47,910 nt of DNA from an uncultured Enterococcus sp. (GCF_913775425.1 NZ_CAJYIS010000024.1:1-47910), one strand, 5' to 3'; shown: positions 19,348 through 28,457, numbered from the stretch's first letter. The notes: generated by a model from the letters alone, not told the origin. Program-made: numbers and translations.

Positions 19348-19362
19348 TAAATTCTAAAAATT
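19348..19362 (+). promoter_or_regulatory. Possible CodY box before the AlaA-like gene
   Basis: TAAATTCTAAAAATT matches 11 of 15 CodY-consensus positions, about 70 bases before the start. The region is very AT-rich, so chance is likely. Control of an aminotransferase by CodY would be sensible. Confidence 0.25.
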
Positions 19363-19432
19363 AAAATTGCAATTTTATTTCAAATGACTTAAAGTTTAAG
19401 AAAACTAGTTCTTTTTTGAAAAGAGGATGTTT

Positions 19433-20650
19433 ATGCGAAAATTTGAAAAATCAACAAAATTAGAAGGTGTAAGTTATGATGTTCGCGGTCCGGTATTAGA
19501 AGAAGCTGACCGAATGCAAGAAGAAGGCGTGAGTATTTTAAAATTAAATACTGGAAATCCAGCGCCATTTGGTTTTGAAGCGCCTAACGAAATCGTCCGT
19601 GATCTCATTATGAATGTACGTGCTTCAGAAGGGTACTCAGATTCAAAAGGGATTTTTTCAGCTAGAAAAGCGATCGAACAGTATTACCAACTTCAAAAAT
19701 TTCCAAATGTTTCGATCAATGATATCTATATCGGAAACGGCGTTAGTGAATTGATTACGATGAGTATGCAAGGATTGTGTAATGATGGTGATGAAGTATT
19801 GGTTCCAATGCCCGATTATCCTTTGTGGACAGCTTCTGTTTCATTAGCTGGTGGCAAGCCAGTTCATTATATTTGTGACGAAGAAAGTGAATGGTATCCA
19901 GATATTGCAGATATCCGCGCAAAAGTTACGGCAAAAACCAAAGCGATCGTATTGATCAATCCAAATAATCCAACTGGGGCAGTTTATCCTAAAGAAATAT
20001 TGGAACAAATTATTACCGTTGCTCGTGAGTTTGATTTGATTATTTTTTCAGATGAAATCTATGATCGTTTAGTCATGGATGGCCATCAACATATTCCGAT
20101 TGCGACACTAGCACCAGATCGCTTTGTCGTCACGTTTAGTGGGTTATCAAAATCGCATCGTGTTGCGGGTTTTCGTGTAGGTTGGATGGTATTAAGTGGA
20201 GATAAAACGCGTGTCCGTGATTATATTGAAGGATTAAATATGCTGTCTTCGATGCGACTATGCTCCAATGTATTATCGCAACAAATCGTCCAAACAGCCT
20301 TAGGTGGTTATCAAAGTGTAGATGAATTATTGTTGCCAGGTGGTCGAATTTACGAACAAAGAGAATACATCTATCAAGCAATCAATGATATCCCAGGTTT
20401 ATCTGCAGTCAAACCAAAAGCGGCCTTTTATATGTTTCCTAAAATGGATATCAAGCGATTTAATATCAAAAATGATGAACAATTTGTTCTTGATTTTCTT
20501 CATGAACATAAGATTTTACTCGTCCACGGCGGCGGGTTCAATTGGCAAGCACCAGATCATTTTAGATTGGTATACTTACCGAATATGGAGGATCTAAAAA
20601 CGACCTCACATGCTCTGCGCCAATTTTTATCCACTTATCAGCAAAAATAG
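19433..20650 (+). CDS. PLP-dependent aminotransferase, AlaA-like
   Basis: Class I/II aminotransferase of about 405 residues, probably making alanine from pyruvate with glutamate. The PLP lysine is K240 in SGLSKSHRVAGFRVGW, a motif close to that of E. coli AlaA. Upstream features are the PLP-contacting NPNNPTGAVY and the SDEIYDRL aspartate. AAGAGG ends at 19426, so the ATG at 19433 is properly spaced. The earlier in-frame ATG at 19427 directly abuts the site. The gene is alone in its transcript and is closed by a hairpin. Exact amino-donor preference cannot be read from the sequence. Confidence 0.88.
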   Translation: MRKFEKSTKLEGVSYDVRGPVLEEADRMQEEGVSILKLNTGNPAPFGFEAPNEIVRDLIMNVRASEGYSDSKGIFSARKAIEQYYQLQKFPNVSINDIYIGNGVSELITMSMQGLCNDGDEVLVPMPDYPLWTASVSLAGGKPVHYICDEESEWYPDIADIRAKVTAKTKAIVLINPNNPTGAVYPKEILEQIITVAREFDLIIFSDEIYDRLVMDGHQHIPIATLAPDRFVVTFSGLSKSHRVAGFRVGWMVLSGDKTRVRDYIEGLNMLSSMRLCSNVLSQQIVQTALGGYQSVDELLLPGGRIYEQREYIYQAINDIPGLSAVKPKAAFYMFPKMDIKRFNIKNDEQFVLDFLHEHKILLVHGGGFNWQAPDHFRLVYLPNMEDLKTTSHALRQFLSTYQQK

Positions 20651-20690
20651 AGAGAAAAAAGTGGTTCCCCCCGAACCACTTTTTCTCTCC
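20650..20690. terminator. Two-way terminator between the aminotransferase and the DUF2187-like gene
   Basis: GAGAAAAAAGTGGTTC pairs with GAACCACTTTTTCTC across a C-rich loop. The A/T-rich stem edges let it work on both strands, and the flanking genes converge. Confidence 0.75.
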
Positions 20691-20691
20691 T

Positions 20692-20874
20692 TTATAAAAG
20701 AATATCTGTTATACATTTCTTTTTGCTGATCACAATCCGTCCATTATATTTTTCCACTAACTCACTATTAGGATTTTTTACATGGATCAAATATGAATTT
20801 TCATACTCTTTTTCGATGAATCCTTGAAACGTTTCGTTTTCCCAGGTAAATGCGATTTGAACTTGATTTTCCAT
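20692..20874 (-). CDS. Small DUF2187-like protein
   Basis: A 60-residue acidic protein with no signal peptide. The pattern F-x-G-x-IEKEYENSYLI-x-V and the terminal YNGRIVISKKKC resemble DUF2187, a family of small beta-rich Firmicutes proteins of unknown function. AAAGGAAGTG lies upstream of the ATG. It converges with the aminotransferase gene and diverges from the regulator at 21008. No role can be inferred. Confidence 0.6.
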   Translation of the reverse strand: MENQVQIAFTWENETFQGFIEKEYENSYLIHVKNPNSELVEKYNGRIVISKKKCITDILL

Positions 20875-20940
20875 AAAAATAACACTTCCTTTAACATAGA
20901 TAGAGGATCATAAGCTAAAAAAATGATACGCTTTCTTTTT

Positions 20941-20949
20941 TGTTAGTAT
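20941..20949 (+). promoter_or_regulatory. Candidate extended -10 for the regulator at 21008
   Basis: TGTTAGTAT fits an extended -10 without a clear -35. It would place the palindrome at 20974-20987 about 20 bases downstream of the start of transcription. Confidence 0.35.
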
Positions 20950-20973
20950 GAGCTAAAAACTCAAAAAGATAAA

Positions 20974-20987
20974 ATGCGAATTCGCAT
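20974..20987. promoter_or_regulatory. 14-bp perfect palindrome, likely operator
   Basis: ATGCGAATTCGCAT is a perfect palindrome flanked by A/T runs. It sits six bases before AAGGAGG of the HTH regulator gene. Position and symmetry suit autorepression by a dimeric HTH protein. Confidence 0.55.
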
Positions 20988-21007
20988 ATTTTAAGGAGGC
21001 CGATCAT

Positions 21008-21862
21008 TTGGCATTACAAGAATGTTTAGGGGATAAAATCAAGCAGATCCGTAAGTCGAAAAAAATGACGCAAAAAATGCTTGCACAAGGAATTTGTTCT
21101 CAAAGTGTATTGAGTCGAATCGAAAATAATTTAGAAATTCCAAACGTTGCTGTCTTACAACAACTATGTGTTAGACTTGCGATTACGATGGACCAGCTAA
21201 TGTACACTAGATTTTCACAAATTTTAGAAGTCCAACAATTTTTTACTACACTAAATAAATTACTCATTCATAAAAAATATCGTGAAATGGATCAGATGTT
21301 AGATGAAACAGAGATTTTAGACCGTTTGTATTTAGATACGGATTTACAATTGTATTTCTATCATGCAGCCATCGTTGAATATTTTGTGAAAAAGCGACCA
21401 GATACTGCCATCCAAGGCTTACGACACGGTCTATCTTATACGTATTCTGAAAATAAAAAAGATCATTTTTCGTCGATCGAAGTGCAGATTATTGGATTTA
21501 TCGGCCGGATCTATGCAGATACGAATCGATTTTTACAAGCTGAAAAACGCTTAGAGCGTAGTGTTGAACTGGCATTAATCTTACCCATCGAACAGTCGAC
21601 ATTCGAAGTGACGAAAGTGTTTTATCATTATGCACGTTTTTTATGCACGCAAGCGCAATATGAAAAAAGTATCACTACAGCTATCCAAGGGATCAAATGG
21701 TCACTTGATCGCTTAAGCTACTACTATATCGAGGATCTATTGCATATTGCGAGTGAATCACATGAGAAAATGGGAAATTTTGAAAAAGCGCGTTGGATGA
21801 CAAAAACAGCTGATTCGATTAAAACGTTAACAAATTATGAAAATGGTGTAGACCTTTCTTGA
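21008..21862 (+). CDS. HTH regulator with TPR-like C-terminus (Rgg/PlcR, RRNPP type)
   Basis: A 284-residue cytoplasmic regulator. Residues about 8-63 form a Cro/CI-type helix-turn-helix (IRKSKKMTQKMLAQGICSQS, then LSRIENN). The rest is helical with TPR-like repeats rich in aromatic residues, as in peptide-sensing RRNPP proteins such as Rgg, PlcR and MutR. The start is TTG with AAGGAGG eight bases upstream. nagA begins 58 bases downstream without an evident promoter, so the two may be cotranscribed. No short pheromone gene is visible beside it, so either the peptide is encoded elsewhere or the protein senses something else. A 14-bp palindrome lies in its leader. Confidence 0.8.
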   Translation: MALQECLGDKIKQIRKSKKMTQKMLAQGICSQSVLSRIENNLEIPNVAVLQQLCVRLAITMDQLMYTRFSQILEVQQFFTTLNKLLIHKKYREMDQMLDETEILDRLYLDTDLQLYFYHAAIVEYFVKKRPDTAIQGLRHGLSYTYSENKKDHFSSIEVQIIGFIGRIYADTNRFLQAEKRLERSVELALILPIEQSTFEVTKVFYHYARFLCTQAQYEKSITTAIQGIKWSLDRLSYYYIEDLLHIASESHEKMGNFEKARWMTKTADSIKTLTNYENGVDLS

Positions 21863-21920
21863 TTTTTCGTGAAAAAGAGAGTATTTTTAAGGAGTAGTAT
21901 ACAAAAAAGGAGTGGCATTC

Positions 21921-23078
21921 GTGAAAACATACATTTATGCAGACAAATTTTTTTATCCCTCTGGTACAAAAGGTCCAGGCTATTTAGAAATAAGTGACGG
22001 AAAATTTGGCGATTTTTCTTCTATGATCGACACCTCAACTCATCAAGTGATTGATTATACGGGATACATGATCGCACCCGGTTTAGTGGATACCCATATT
22101 CATGGCTATAAAAACCACGATGTGATGGATGATGATTTAGAAGGCCTTAAGGTAATGTCTGAGGCGTTGTTAGAATGTGGGGTAACGAGCTTCTTACCTA
22201 CGACATTAACTTCTAGTGAAGAGCATTTGACACGAGTTGCTGCCACCATCTCCAAGGCAAAAGAGCAAGTCACTGGTGCAAAGATTGCAGGAATTTATTT
22301 TGAAGGACCTTTTTTTGATGAAGTCCACAAAGGAGCGCAAAATCCTGCTTACTTCAATGATCCAAGCATTGAAACATTTGAAAAATGGCAACAGGCAGCT
22401 AATGGCTTGATTAAAAAAATCGCATTAGCTCCCGAACGTCAAGGGGTTGAAGCCTTTGTTGAAGCTGTGACAAAGCAAGATGTTGTGGTGGCGTTAGGCC
22501 ATAGCGATGCGACATTTGATCAAGCAAAAGCTGCAGTCGATGCTGGAGCGAGTGTGTTTGTCCATGCATTTAATGGCATGCGAGGATTGAATCATCGCGA
22601 ACCAGGAATGGTAGGGGCGTTGATGCAGCTTGACCACGTTTTTTCTGAATTGATCTGTGATGGTCATCATGTTCATAAAGAGGCGTGTGGTCTGTTGATT
22701 GATAAAGTCGGACCAGAACATGTAGCGCTGATTACAGACTGTATGATGGCTGGTGGAATGCCAGAAGGTGCGTATGAACTAGGTGAATTTCCGGTAATCG
22801 TTCAAGATGGTACGGTTCGTCTTGAGAGCGGGAATTTAGCCGGTAGTATTTTAAAATTAAAAGAAGCCATTCAAAATGTTGTCAATTGGGATCTTGCCAC
22901 GCCAGAAGAAGCAGTCATGATGGCGACATATGTGCCTGCGGTCAGTTGTAAAATCGATGATGTGTGTGGGCGGATTCAAAAAAATCGCGCGGCGGATTTT
23001 ATTGTACTGGATGCAAAGATGAATCTTCAGGCGACATATTTAGATGGACAAAAACGCTATGAGCGTAAATTAGGTTAG
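21921..23078 (+). CDS. nagA: N-acetylglucosamine-6-phosphate deacetylase
   Basis: Removes acetate from GlcNAc-6-phosphate in amino-sugar use and cell-wall recycling. The metal-dependent amidohydrolase has about 385 residues. H59-x-H61 is in VDTHIHG, the metal-binding Glu in YFEGPFF, later histidines in LGHSDA and VHAFNGM, and the catalytic Asp in LITDCMMAGG. AAGGAG at 21907-21912 points to the GTG at 21921. A GTG at 21912 in frame overlaps that site and is unlikely. A second AAGGAG at 21890 has no start codon at a usable distance. The product glucosamine-6-phosphate needs NagB, which is not in this window. Confidence 0.93.
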   Translation: MKTYIYADKFFYPSGTKGPGYLEISDGKFGDFSSMIDTSTHQVIDYTGYMIAPGLVDTHIHGYKNHDVMDDDLEGLKVMSEALLECGVTSFLPTTLTSSEEHLTRVAATISKAKEQVTGAKIAGIYFEGPFFDEVHKGAQNPAYFNDPSIETFEKWQQAANGLIKKIALAPERQGVEAFVEAVTKQDVVVALGHSDATFDQAKAAVDAGASVFVHAFNGMRGLNHREPGMVGALMQLDHVFSELICDGHHVHKEACGLLIDKVGPEHVALITDCMMAGGMPEGAYELGEFPVIVQDGTVRLESGNLAGSILKLKEAIQNVVNWDLATPEEAVMMATYVPAVSCKIDDVCGRIQKNRAADFIVLDAKMNLQATYLDGQKRYERKLG

Positions 23079-23084
23079 TCAATT

Positions 23085-23124
23085 AGTTGTTGTCGCAAAT
23101 AGTTGCGATAACAACTCTTTTTTT
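23085..23124 (+). terminator. Terminator after nagA
   Basis: AGTTGTTGTCGCAA pairs with TTGCGATAACAACT (one G-T pair), followed by seven T. Confidence 0.85.
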
Positions 23125-23141
23125 CCTTTCGTTTAGATCAA

Positions 23142-23170
23142 TCGAATCCTCGTAATTTTTGTGATAAACT
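23142..23170 (+). promoter_or_regulatory. Candidate promoter of the ABC exporter genes
   Basis: TCGAAT, 17 bases, TAAACT with TGA before the -10. The -35 is poor, the extended -10 fair. Confidence 0.35.
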
Positions 23171-23202
23171 ATGCTTACGAATAAAATTAAGGGGGAGTTT
23201 GT

Positions 23203-23904
23203 GTGGCCTACATTGAATTGATTGAAGAATCAAAAATTTATCAAATGGGAGAAACCACGATAACCGCAAACGATGCAGTTTCCTTTGCAATCGAAAAAGG
23301 TGCCGTGACAGTGATCTTAGGACCTAGTGGAGCTGGAAAATCGACTGTGCTAAACATCTTAGGTGGTATGGATTCTCCAACAAGCGGTCAAGTGATTGTT
23401 GATCAAGAAGATATCGCGAAGTTTAGTAAAAAAGAATTGATTCGCTATCGTCGAGAATCAGTAGGGTTTATTTTTCAGTTTTATAACTTAGTTCCTAATT
23501 TAACAGCTTTAGAAAATGTTGAACTGGCGACAGAGATTGTTAAAGAAGCGAAAGATGCCACCCAAACATTACAAGAAGTTGGGCTAAAAAATCGAATTCA
23601 TAATTTTCCAGCTCAATTATCCGGAGGCGAGCAACAGCGGGTCACAATTGCACGTGCATTAGCGAAAAAGCCAAAGTTATTATTGTGCGATGAACCCACA
23701 GGAGCACTGGATTATGAAACCGGAAAACAGATTTTAATGTTACTCGAACAAGCAGCTAGACAAGAAAATACGACGGTAGTGATTATCACACATAATTCTT
23801 TGATTGCACCGATGGCCGATCGCGTGATTCGTATGAATGACGGAAAAGTCAAGAGTATCGTCGATCAACCAAATCCAACACCGGTTGCGAAAATCGAATG
23901 GTAG
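23203..23904 (+). CDS. ABC transporter ATP-binding protein (MacB/LolD-like)
   Basis: A 233-residue nucleotide-binding subunit that powers the FtsX-like permease encoded next. Walker A GPSGAGKS at 40-47, signature LSGGEQQ at 139-145 and Walker [13 protein letters not shown] at 159-170 are intact, followed by an H-loop TH. GTG start with GGGGGAG five bases upstream. This pairing (single ATPase plus one large FtsX-domain permease) belongs to the MacB-type mechanotransmission family, which moves lipids, peptides or antibiotics or signals through the membrane. There is no adjacent two-component system, which weakens a bacitracin/peptide-sensing reading. Confidence 0.9.
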   Translation: MAYIELIEESKIYQMGETTITANDAVSFAIEKGAVTVILGPSGAGKSTVLNILGGMDSPTSGQVIVDQEDIAKFSKKELIRYRRESVGFIFQFYNLVPNLTALENVELATEIVKEAKDATQTLQEVGLKNRIHNFPAQLSGGEQQRVTIARALAKKPKLLLCDEPTGALDYETGKQILMLLEQAARQENTTVVIITHNSLIAPMADRVIRMNDGKVKSIVDQPNPTPVAKIEW

Positions 23905-23917
23905 AGGTGGTGGTCTG

Positions 23918-26341
23918 ATGAAAAAAACGTTATTAAAAACTAGTTTACGTGAAATCAAGTCGACACCCGGACGCTTTTTCGCTCTGATGACGATTATTTT
24001 ATTAGGTGTTGCCTTTTTTGTGGGCATCAGCGCTACAGGTCCGGATATGAAACAAGCCGCAACTGATTATTACACGCGGACAGATCTAGCCGATTGGTTC
24101 ATCTACGCGCCAAGTGGTTTAGATGAATCGACAGTGAAGACGATCAACGAAGAATCAGACGTGGCTAAAGTTCAAACACAAGATAGAGTAGATGTGACAC
24201 AAAAAGATCAACAAGCCGTCATTCGTTTATTCTCTTATGATGAGGATCCAGTTCTTAATAAACTGACCGTTGTAAAAGGACAGTTACCACAAGCAAAAGA
24301 TGAAATCGTGATCGATGCGAATGCACAAGGGGTCACAGGCTATCAGTTGGGGGATACGCTCACCTTTGAGCAATCAAAAGAGCTGAACCAAACGAACTAT
24401 AAAATTGTCGGATACGTATTAAGTCCTGAATTTTTAGCAAAAGACAATCGTGGAACGACTATGTTAAAAAACGGTTCGTTGACTTATTTTGCGTACACTT
24501 TACCTGAAAATTTTACAGCAAATACTCCGAATCGATTGGCTTTGACTTTTAATCCACACACGACAAAAAAAGAAAAAGCAGCAGTGAAACAAACGATTGA
24601 AACAGCCTATAAAAATGCTCTAATGAAACAAGCACAGGCACTACCAGAAGATGCGCGTCAATCTTTTCTCTCACAGCCCATTTTCATTACGACGCGAACA
24701 GATCTACCTGGATATGAAGAATATGATCAAAATGCCGATCGAATCGCTTCTTTGGCAACCGTATTTCCTGTTATTTTCTTTTTTGTCGCTGCGTTGATCA
24801 GTTTGACTTCTGTGAGCCGGATGGTCGAGGAAAAGCGTCTAGAAATTGGAACATATTTTGCTTTAGGATATCGCCCGCTAGAGATTGCATCTAAATTTTT
24901 ACTGTACGTCATGCTTGCTTGTGTCAGTGGTATCGTCGTGGGGTTAGGTATTGGTTTTTATTTGTTTCCGCGGATTATCATCGAAGCGTATGGACAGGTA
25001 TATGATATTATCGGTTACCAAACACCGTGGCAAATCAATCTTGTACTTTTAGCTACAGGCGTTTCGCTTCTTTGTACCGTCGTGGTCGCCTTTTTTGTCG
25101 TTCGTGTCGAACTGACAAAGGTTCCAGCAGTCTTGATGCGTCCTAAATCCCCTAAAGCAGGGAAAAAGATTTTATTAGAACGCATTACGTTTTTATGGCG
25201 TCGCTTGAGCTTTACTTATAAAGTCATGTTTCGTAATTTGTTTCGCTATAAAACGCGGATGTGGATGACGATTTTAGGGATTGCAGGTTGTACGGCGATG
25301 ATTTTGACGGGATTTGGACTAAAAGATTCGATCAGTGAAATGATTCCGTTACAATTTGATAAATTATGGCGTTATGAAGCTGTCGTGACACTGAGTCAAG
25401 AAAACCCGTCTACAATGAAGACGTTGGAACAAACTAAAGAAGTCAAACAAGTGTTACCGATTTTTATGGAAGAAGTGACAACAACGAGTACAGATGCGTC
25501 AAAACAATCGGTTTCAGTGATTGTGCCAGAAACTAACGGTGCATTACCAAACTTTTACCGATTGATCTCACCTGATCAAAAAAACAAGTTGACCTTAACT
25601 GATCAAGGCGCAATCATTACCCAAAAATTAGCGAAATTATTCTCGTTAAAAAAAGGAGATACATTTACTGTTAAACAAACAGACGACCAAGAGTTTACTG
25701 TAACGATCGCTGGAATTACGGAAAATTATGTTGGGCATGCTCTTTATATGACAAACAAATACTACCAAGAAGTGACAAAAGAAACACCCGTTTATACGAC
25801 AGCGCTCATGACGTTTAACAGCCCTCTAACAACCACCTTACAAGATCGATTGGCTGATGAGTGGAAAACGAACAGTGACGTGATCAATGTAAGTTATTTA
25901 AGCAAAACAAAAGCGGAATTGGAAAGTTCTTTAGGCGTATTGACGATCGTGATGTGGGTCTTGATTATTTCAGCGGGTCTATTGGCCTTTATTGTACTAT
26001 ATAGTTTAAACACAATGAGTGTCGCCGAACGGTTACGTGAATTGTCGACAATTAAAGTCTTAGGATTTTTTGATCGGGAAGTAACGTTTTATATTGTTCG
26101 TGAAAATATCATTTTGGCTACTGTAGGAATGGCTTTAGGTTCTGGCTTGGGGATGATGTTGCATCGGTATGTCATTCAGACTGTCGAGATGGATACAACG
26201 ATGTTCTCACCGACGATTAATCCGATGAGTTATGTCTATGCTATTGGCTTGACGTATTTATTTGTCGCAATAGTAGGTGTGGCGACGCATCGCGCGCTTA
26301 AAAAAATCAATATGCTTGATGCGCTAAAAGCCAATGAGTGA
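23918..26341 (+). CDS. FtsX-like ABC transporter permease, duplicated type
   Basis: About 807 residues. An N-terminal helix (about 20-40) is followed by a large outside domain (40-290). A first FtsX block follows, with helices near 300, 350 and 400. Another helix (about 470) leads to a second outside domain (500-690). The second FtsX block has helices near 695, 745 and 785. This is the duplicated FtsX architecture of large permeases. The start is ATG at 23918 after AGAGGTGG. Earlier in-frame codons would overlap the ATPase gene. The 13-base gap and shared direction mark it as the partner of the ATPase. The substrate is unknown. Confidence 0.88.
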   Translation: MKKTLLKTSLREIKSTPGRFFALMTIILLGVAFFVGISATGPDMKQAATDYYTRTDLADWFIYAPSGLDESTVKTINEESDVAKVQTQDRVDVTQKDQQAVIRLFSYDEDPVLNKLTVVKGQLPQAKDEIVIDANAQGVTGYQLGDTLTFEQSKELNQTNYKIVGYVLSPEFLAKDNRGTTMLKNGSLTYFAYTLPENFTANTPNRLALTFNPHTTKKEKAAVKQTIETAYKNALMKQAQALPEDARQSFLSQPIFITTRTDLPGYEEYDQNADRIASLATVFPVIFFFVAALISLTSVSRMVEEKRLEIGTYFALGYRPLEIASKFLLYVMLACVSGIVVGLGIGFYLFPRIIIEAYGQVYDIIGYQTPWQINLVLLATGVSLLCTVVVAFFVVRVELTKVPAVLMRPKSPKAGKKILLERITFLWRRLSFTYKVMFRNLFRYKTRMWMTILGIAGCTAMILTGFGLKDSISEMIPLQFDKLWRYEAVVTLSQENPSTMKTLEQTKEVKQVLPIFMEEVTTTSTDASKQSVSVIVPETNGALPNFYRLISPDQKNKLTLTDQGAIITQKLAKLFSLKKGDTFTVKQTDDQEFTVTIAGITENYVGHALYMTNKYYQEVTKETPVYTTALMTFNSPLTTTLQDRLADEWKTNSDVINVSYLSKTKAELESSLGVLTIVMWVLIISAGLLAFIVLYSLNTMSVAERLRELSTIKVLGFFDREVTFYIVRENIILATVGMALGSGLGMMLHRYVIQTVEMDTTMFSPTINPMSYVYAIGLTYLFVAIVGVATHRALKKINMLDALKANE

Positions 26342-26357
26342 TAAAGGAGTCAATTAG

Positions 26358-27323
26358 ATGAGAATTGGATTACGAACGATCAAAACAGCGATTGCCAGTG
26401 TGATTGCGATGTATCTTGCATCCATATTAGGACTGCATTTTGCCGCATCGGCAGGAGTCATTGCTATTTTAAGTTTGGCAGGTACAAAAAAAAATTCATT
26501 GCACGCAGGGATTGAACGACTCTTATCATTAATCGTTGCAACATTGATCTCTTTTATCATTTTTGAGTTGATTGGATTTTCGCCAATAGGCTTTGGGATT
26601 TATCTATTGCTTTTTATTCCGATTGTTGTAAAGTTGAAGTTAACCGAAGGGATCGTAGTCAGTTCGGTTTTGGTGACGCATTACTTGACAGAAGCCCATT
26701 TTTCACCGTCTTTGATTGTCAACGAATTTTTGTTGATGGGCATTGGAGCAGGAATGGCAGTGTTATTTAATCTTTATATGCCAGATCGTCAAAAAGAATT
26801 GGTGAAACAACAACAAGCAACAGAATCCTTATTTCGTCAGTTATTATCGGATTTATCGACATGGCCAGATGCTAACCAACTTGTCGAATTGGTTCAAGAT
26901 AGTACCGTGTTAATGAATAAATTGCATGAAGGACAACGACAGGCACGTTTGTATCAAGAAGATCATTTCTTCGACGAGCCGATTTATTTTGAAGAATATT
27001 TTTTGATGCGTAGCGCCCAAGTTCGCATGCTACAAGACATGTTAGCTTTGCAACAGACGATCACAGTCGACCCTGCTTTATTAGTAGAGTTGAAATTGGT
27101 TTTAGCTTTTACTGCCAATACGTTTGCAGAGCGGAATGATGGCACACGCTTACTTGAAAAAGTGGAACAACTATTTCATTTCTATCAACAACAACCCTTG
27201 CCAAAAGACCGTAGTGAATTTGAAAACAGAGCGCGATTATTTCAATTTTTACAATCATTTAAAGGATTTATCGAAATTAAATCCGAATTTTTTGATACAT
27301 TCAAAGATGTCAAGCGAAAGTAA
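26358..27323 (+). CDS. Aromatic acid exporter family member (ArAE_1, YqjA-like)
   Basis: A 321-residue membrane protein. The N-terminal 150 residues hold about five closely spaced hydrophobic helices starting at GLRTIKTAIASVIAMYLASI, the usual opening of the ArAE_1/FUSC-like group. The helical, charged cytoplasmic part (150-321) matches the ArAE_1 C-terminal domain in style. Members are related to aromatic acid exporters, but the Gram-positive YqjA branch has no proven substrate. AAAGGAG precedes the ATG. It starts 16 bases after the permease gene, so it is likely cotranscribed. Confidence 0.75.
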   Translation: MRIGLRTIKTAIASVIAMYLASILGLHFAASAGVIAILSLAGTKKNSLHAGIERLLSLIVATLISFIIFELIGFSPIGFGIYLLLFIPIVVKLKLTEGIVVSSVLVTHYLTEAHFSPSLIVNEFLLMGIGAGMAVLFNLYMPDRQKELVKQQQATESLFRQLLSDLSTWPDANQLVELVQDSTVLMNKLHEGQRQARLYQEDHFFDEPIYFEEYFLMRSAQVRMLQDMLALQQTITVDPALLVELKLVLAFTANTFAERNDGTRLLEKVEQLFHFYQQQPLPKDRSEFENRARLFQFLQSFKGFIEIKSEFFDTFKDVKRK

Positions 27324-27338
27324 AAGGAGGAAAAAAAC

Positions 27339-27842
27339 ATGCATTCGATTTATGTAGATATCGTAACGCAAACGATCTTGGAAAAATATCTTTCAGAAGA
27401 GGAATTTGTGGCAAACACGTTAGGGATTACAGATGAAAAATGGCAATTATGGAAAGATGGCCTGACGAATCTTTCACCAGAACTCAATCAAAAAATTGTC
27501 AATTTATTTAGCGACTATGAATGGATGGTCGTCCAAAAAGTACTCCGACAAACAGTGATCTATCCAGAAAAACGAACTGTTGCAATGGAAGAGTATCGAA
27601 AAATGAAATTAAAAATTGCTCAAGAATGGTTGCAACATGGGTTTGGATCGGTAGAGTTATTACCACAAGATCGGCAACAAAACGGCCAACAGTGGTTGCA
27701 TTTAAAAGTAACGGTCGCTTATGGAGAGTGGGGCTTTGATGACGTATTAAGTTTTCGGGTACCGGCTGTTTTGCAAAAAGCCATTACAAGAGAGCCGCAA
27801 GCCTTGATCGAATGGATGAATGAGCGGTTAGAAGAAATTTAA
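27339..27842 (+). CDS. Unrecognised conserved-looking cytoplasmic protein
   Basis: A 167-residue soluble protein that I do not recognise. AAAGGAGG precedes the ATG and the gene follows the ArAE-like gene by 15 bases, so expression as a real protein is well supported. The N-terminal half is helical with many acidic residues. The C-terminal half has a beta-like GQQWLHLKVTVAYGEWGFDD segment. No signal peptide, metal motif or HTH was seen. Operon context (transport and envelope genes) gives no firm hint. Confidence 0.7.
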   Translation: MHSIYVDIVTQTILEKYLSEEEFVANTLGITDEKWQLWKDGLTNLSPELNQKIVNLFSDYEWMVVQKVLRQTVIYPEKRTVAMEEYRKMKLKIAQEWLQHGFGSVELLPQDRQQNGQQWLHLKVTVAYGEWGFDDVLSFRVPAVLQKAITREPQALIEWMNERLEEI

Positions 27843-27854
27843 AAAAGAGGGATC

Positions 27855-28457
27855 ATGAAGAAAAAGAAGCAGCAACGTCAAAAAAGAATGATTTTGCTTG
27901 GGTTTGTACTCATTTTAGGCGCGTTTGTCTTTTCCTTAAAGCAACTGACGACACCCATCTTTGAATACGTAACCCATACACAATCAAATGAACCAGTAAG
28001 TCGCGAAGCCTTTATCGAGACACTAGTTCCTCATGCAAAAGAATTACAAGAAGGATATGGTATCTTGCCTAGTATTATTTTAGGGCAAGCGATTTTAGAA
28101 TCCGATTGGGGCCAAAGCGAGCTTGCAAGTAAATACAATAATTTATTTGGGATCAAAGCATATGGGAATCAAAAAAAAATCAAGTTAGATACACAAGAAT
28201 TCGTCAATGAGCAGTGGATTACGATTAAAGGTGAGTTTCGTGTTTATGATTCATGGGAAGCCTCTATGGACGATCACACGTTATTATTTGTCAATGGAGT
28301 AACCTGGAATCCACAAAAATATGAAGGTGTATTAACGGCTACAAATTATGAAGCAGCAGCGGACGCTTTACAAGAAGCAGGCTATGCAACTGATCCTACT
28401 TATGCGCAAAAAATCAAAACTGTTATCGAAGAAAATGCGTTATACCAATATGATTAG
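27855..28457 (+). CDS. Membrane-anchored endo-beta-N-acetylglucosaminidase (GH73)
   Basis: A 200-residue peptidoglycan hydrolase. A very basic N-terminus (KKKKQQRQKR) is followed by a single hydrophobic helix at about 12-30 without a lipobox or clear signal-peptidase site. The enzyme is therefore probably tethered to the outer membrane face. The GH73 domain spans about 50-195. The likely catalytic acid is E82 in GQAILESDWGQS, followed by SKYNNLFGIKA, the typical GH73 fold marker. There are no LysM or SH3 cell-wall repeats. It resembles LytG-type enzymes that trim glycan strands. The gene starts 12 bases after its neighbour. Confidence 0.88.
   Translation: MKKKKQQRQKRMILLGFVLILGAFVFSLKQLTTPIFEYVTHTQSNEPVSREAFIETLVPHAKELQEGYGILPSIILGQAILESDWGQSELASKYNNLFGIKAYGNQKKIKLDTQEFVNEQWITIKGEFRVYDSWEASMDDHTLLFVNGVTWNPQKYEGVLTATNYEAAADALQEAGYATDPTYAQKIKTVIEENALYQYD

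Noticed and set aside
19252-19432. T-box leader before the aminotransferase, next to a tRNA
   Set aside because: No T-box core sequence, no specifier loop and no terminator/antiterminator pair. The structure seen is the minus-strand tRNA promoter.
21440-21455. CodY-like TATTCTGAAAAT in the regulator gene
   Set aside because: Well inside a coding region with no promoter nearby; such matches are expected by chance at this AT content.
21889-21912. Two AAGGAG sites before nagA as evidence for a leader peptide
   Set aside because: No start codon follows the first site at 5-12 bases, so no peptide can be proposed.
23203-26341. Antimicrobial-peptide resistance (BceAB-type) module
   Set aside because: No histidine kinase or response regulator is adjacent, and the permease has the duplicated two-block layout, so only a MacB-type label is justified.
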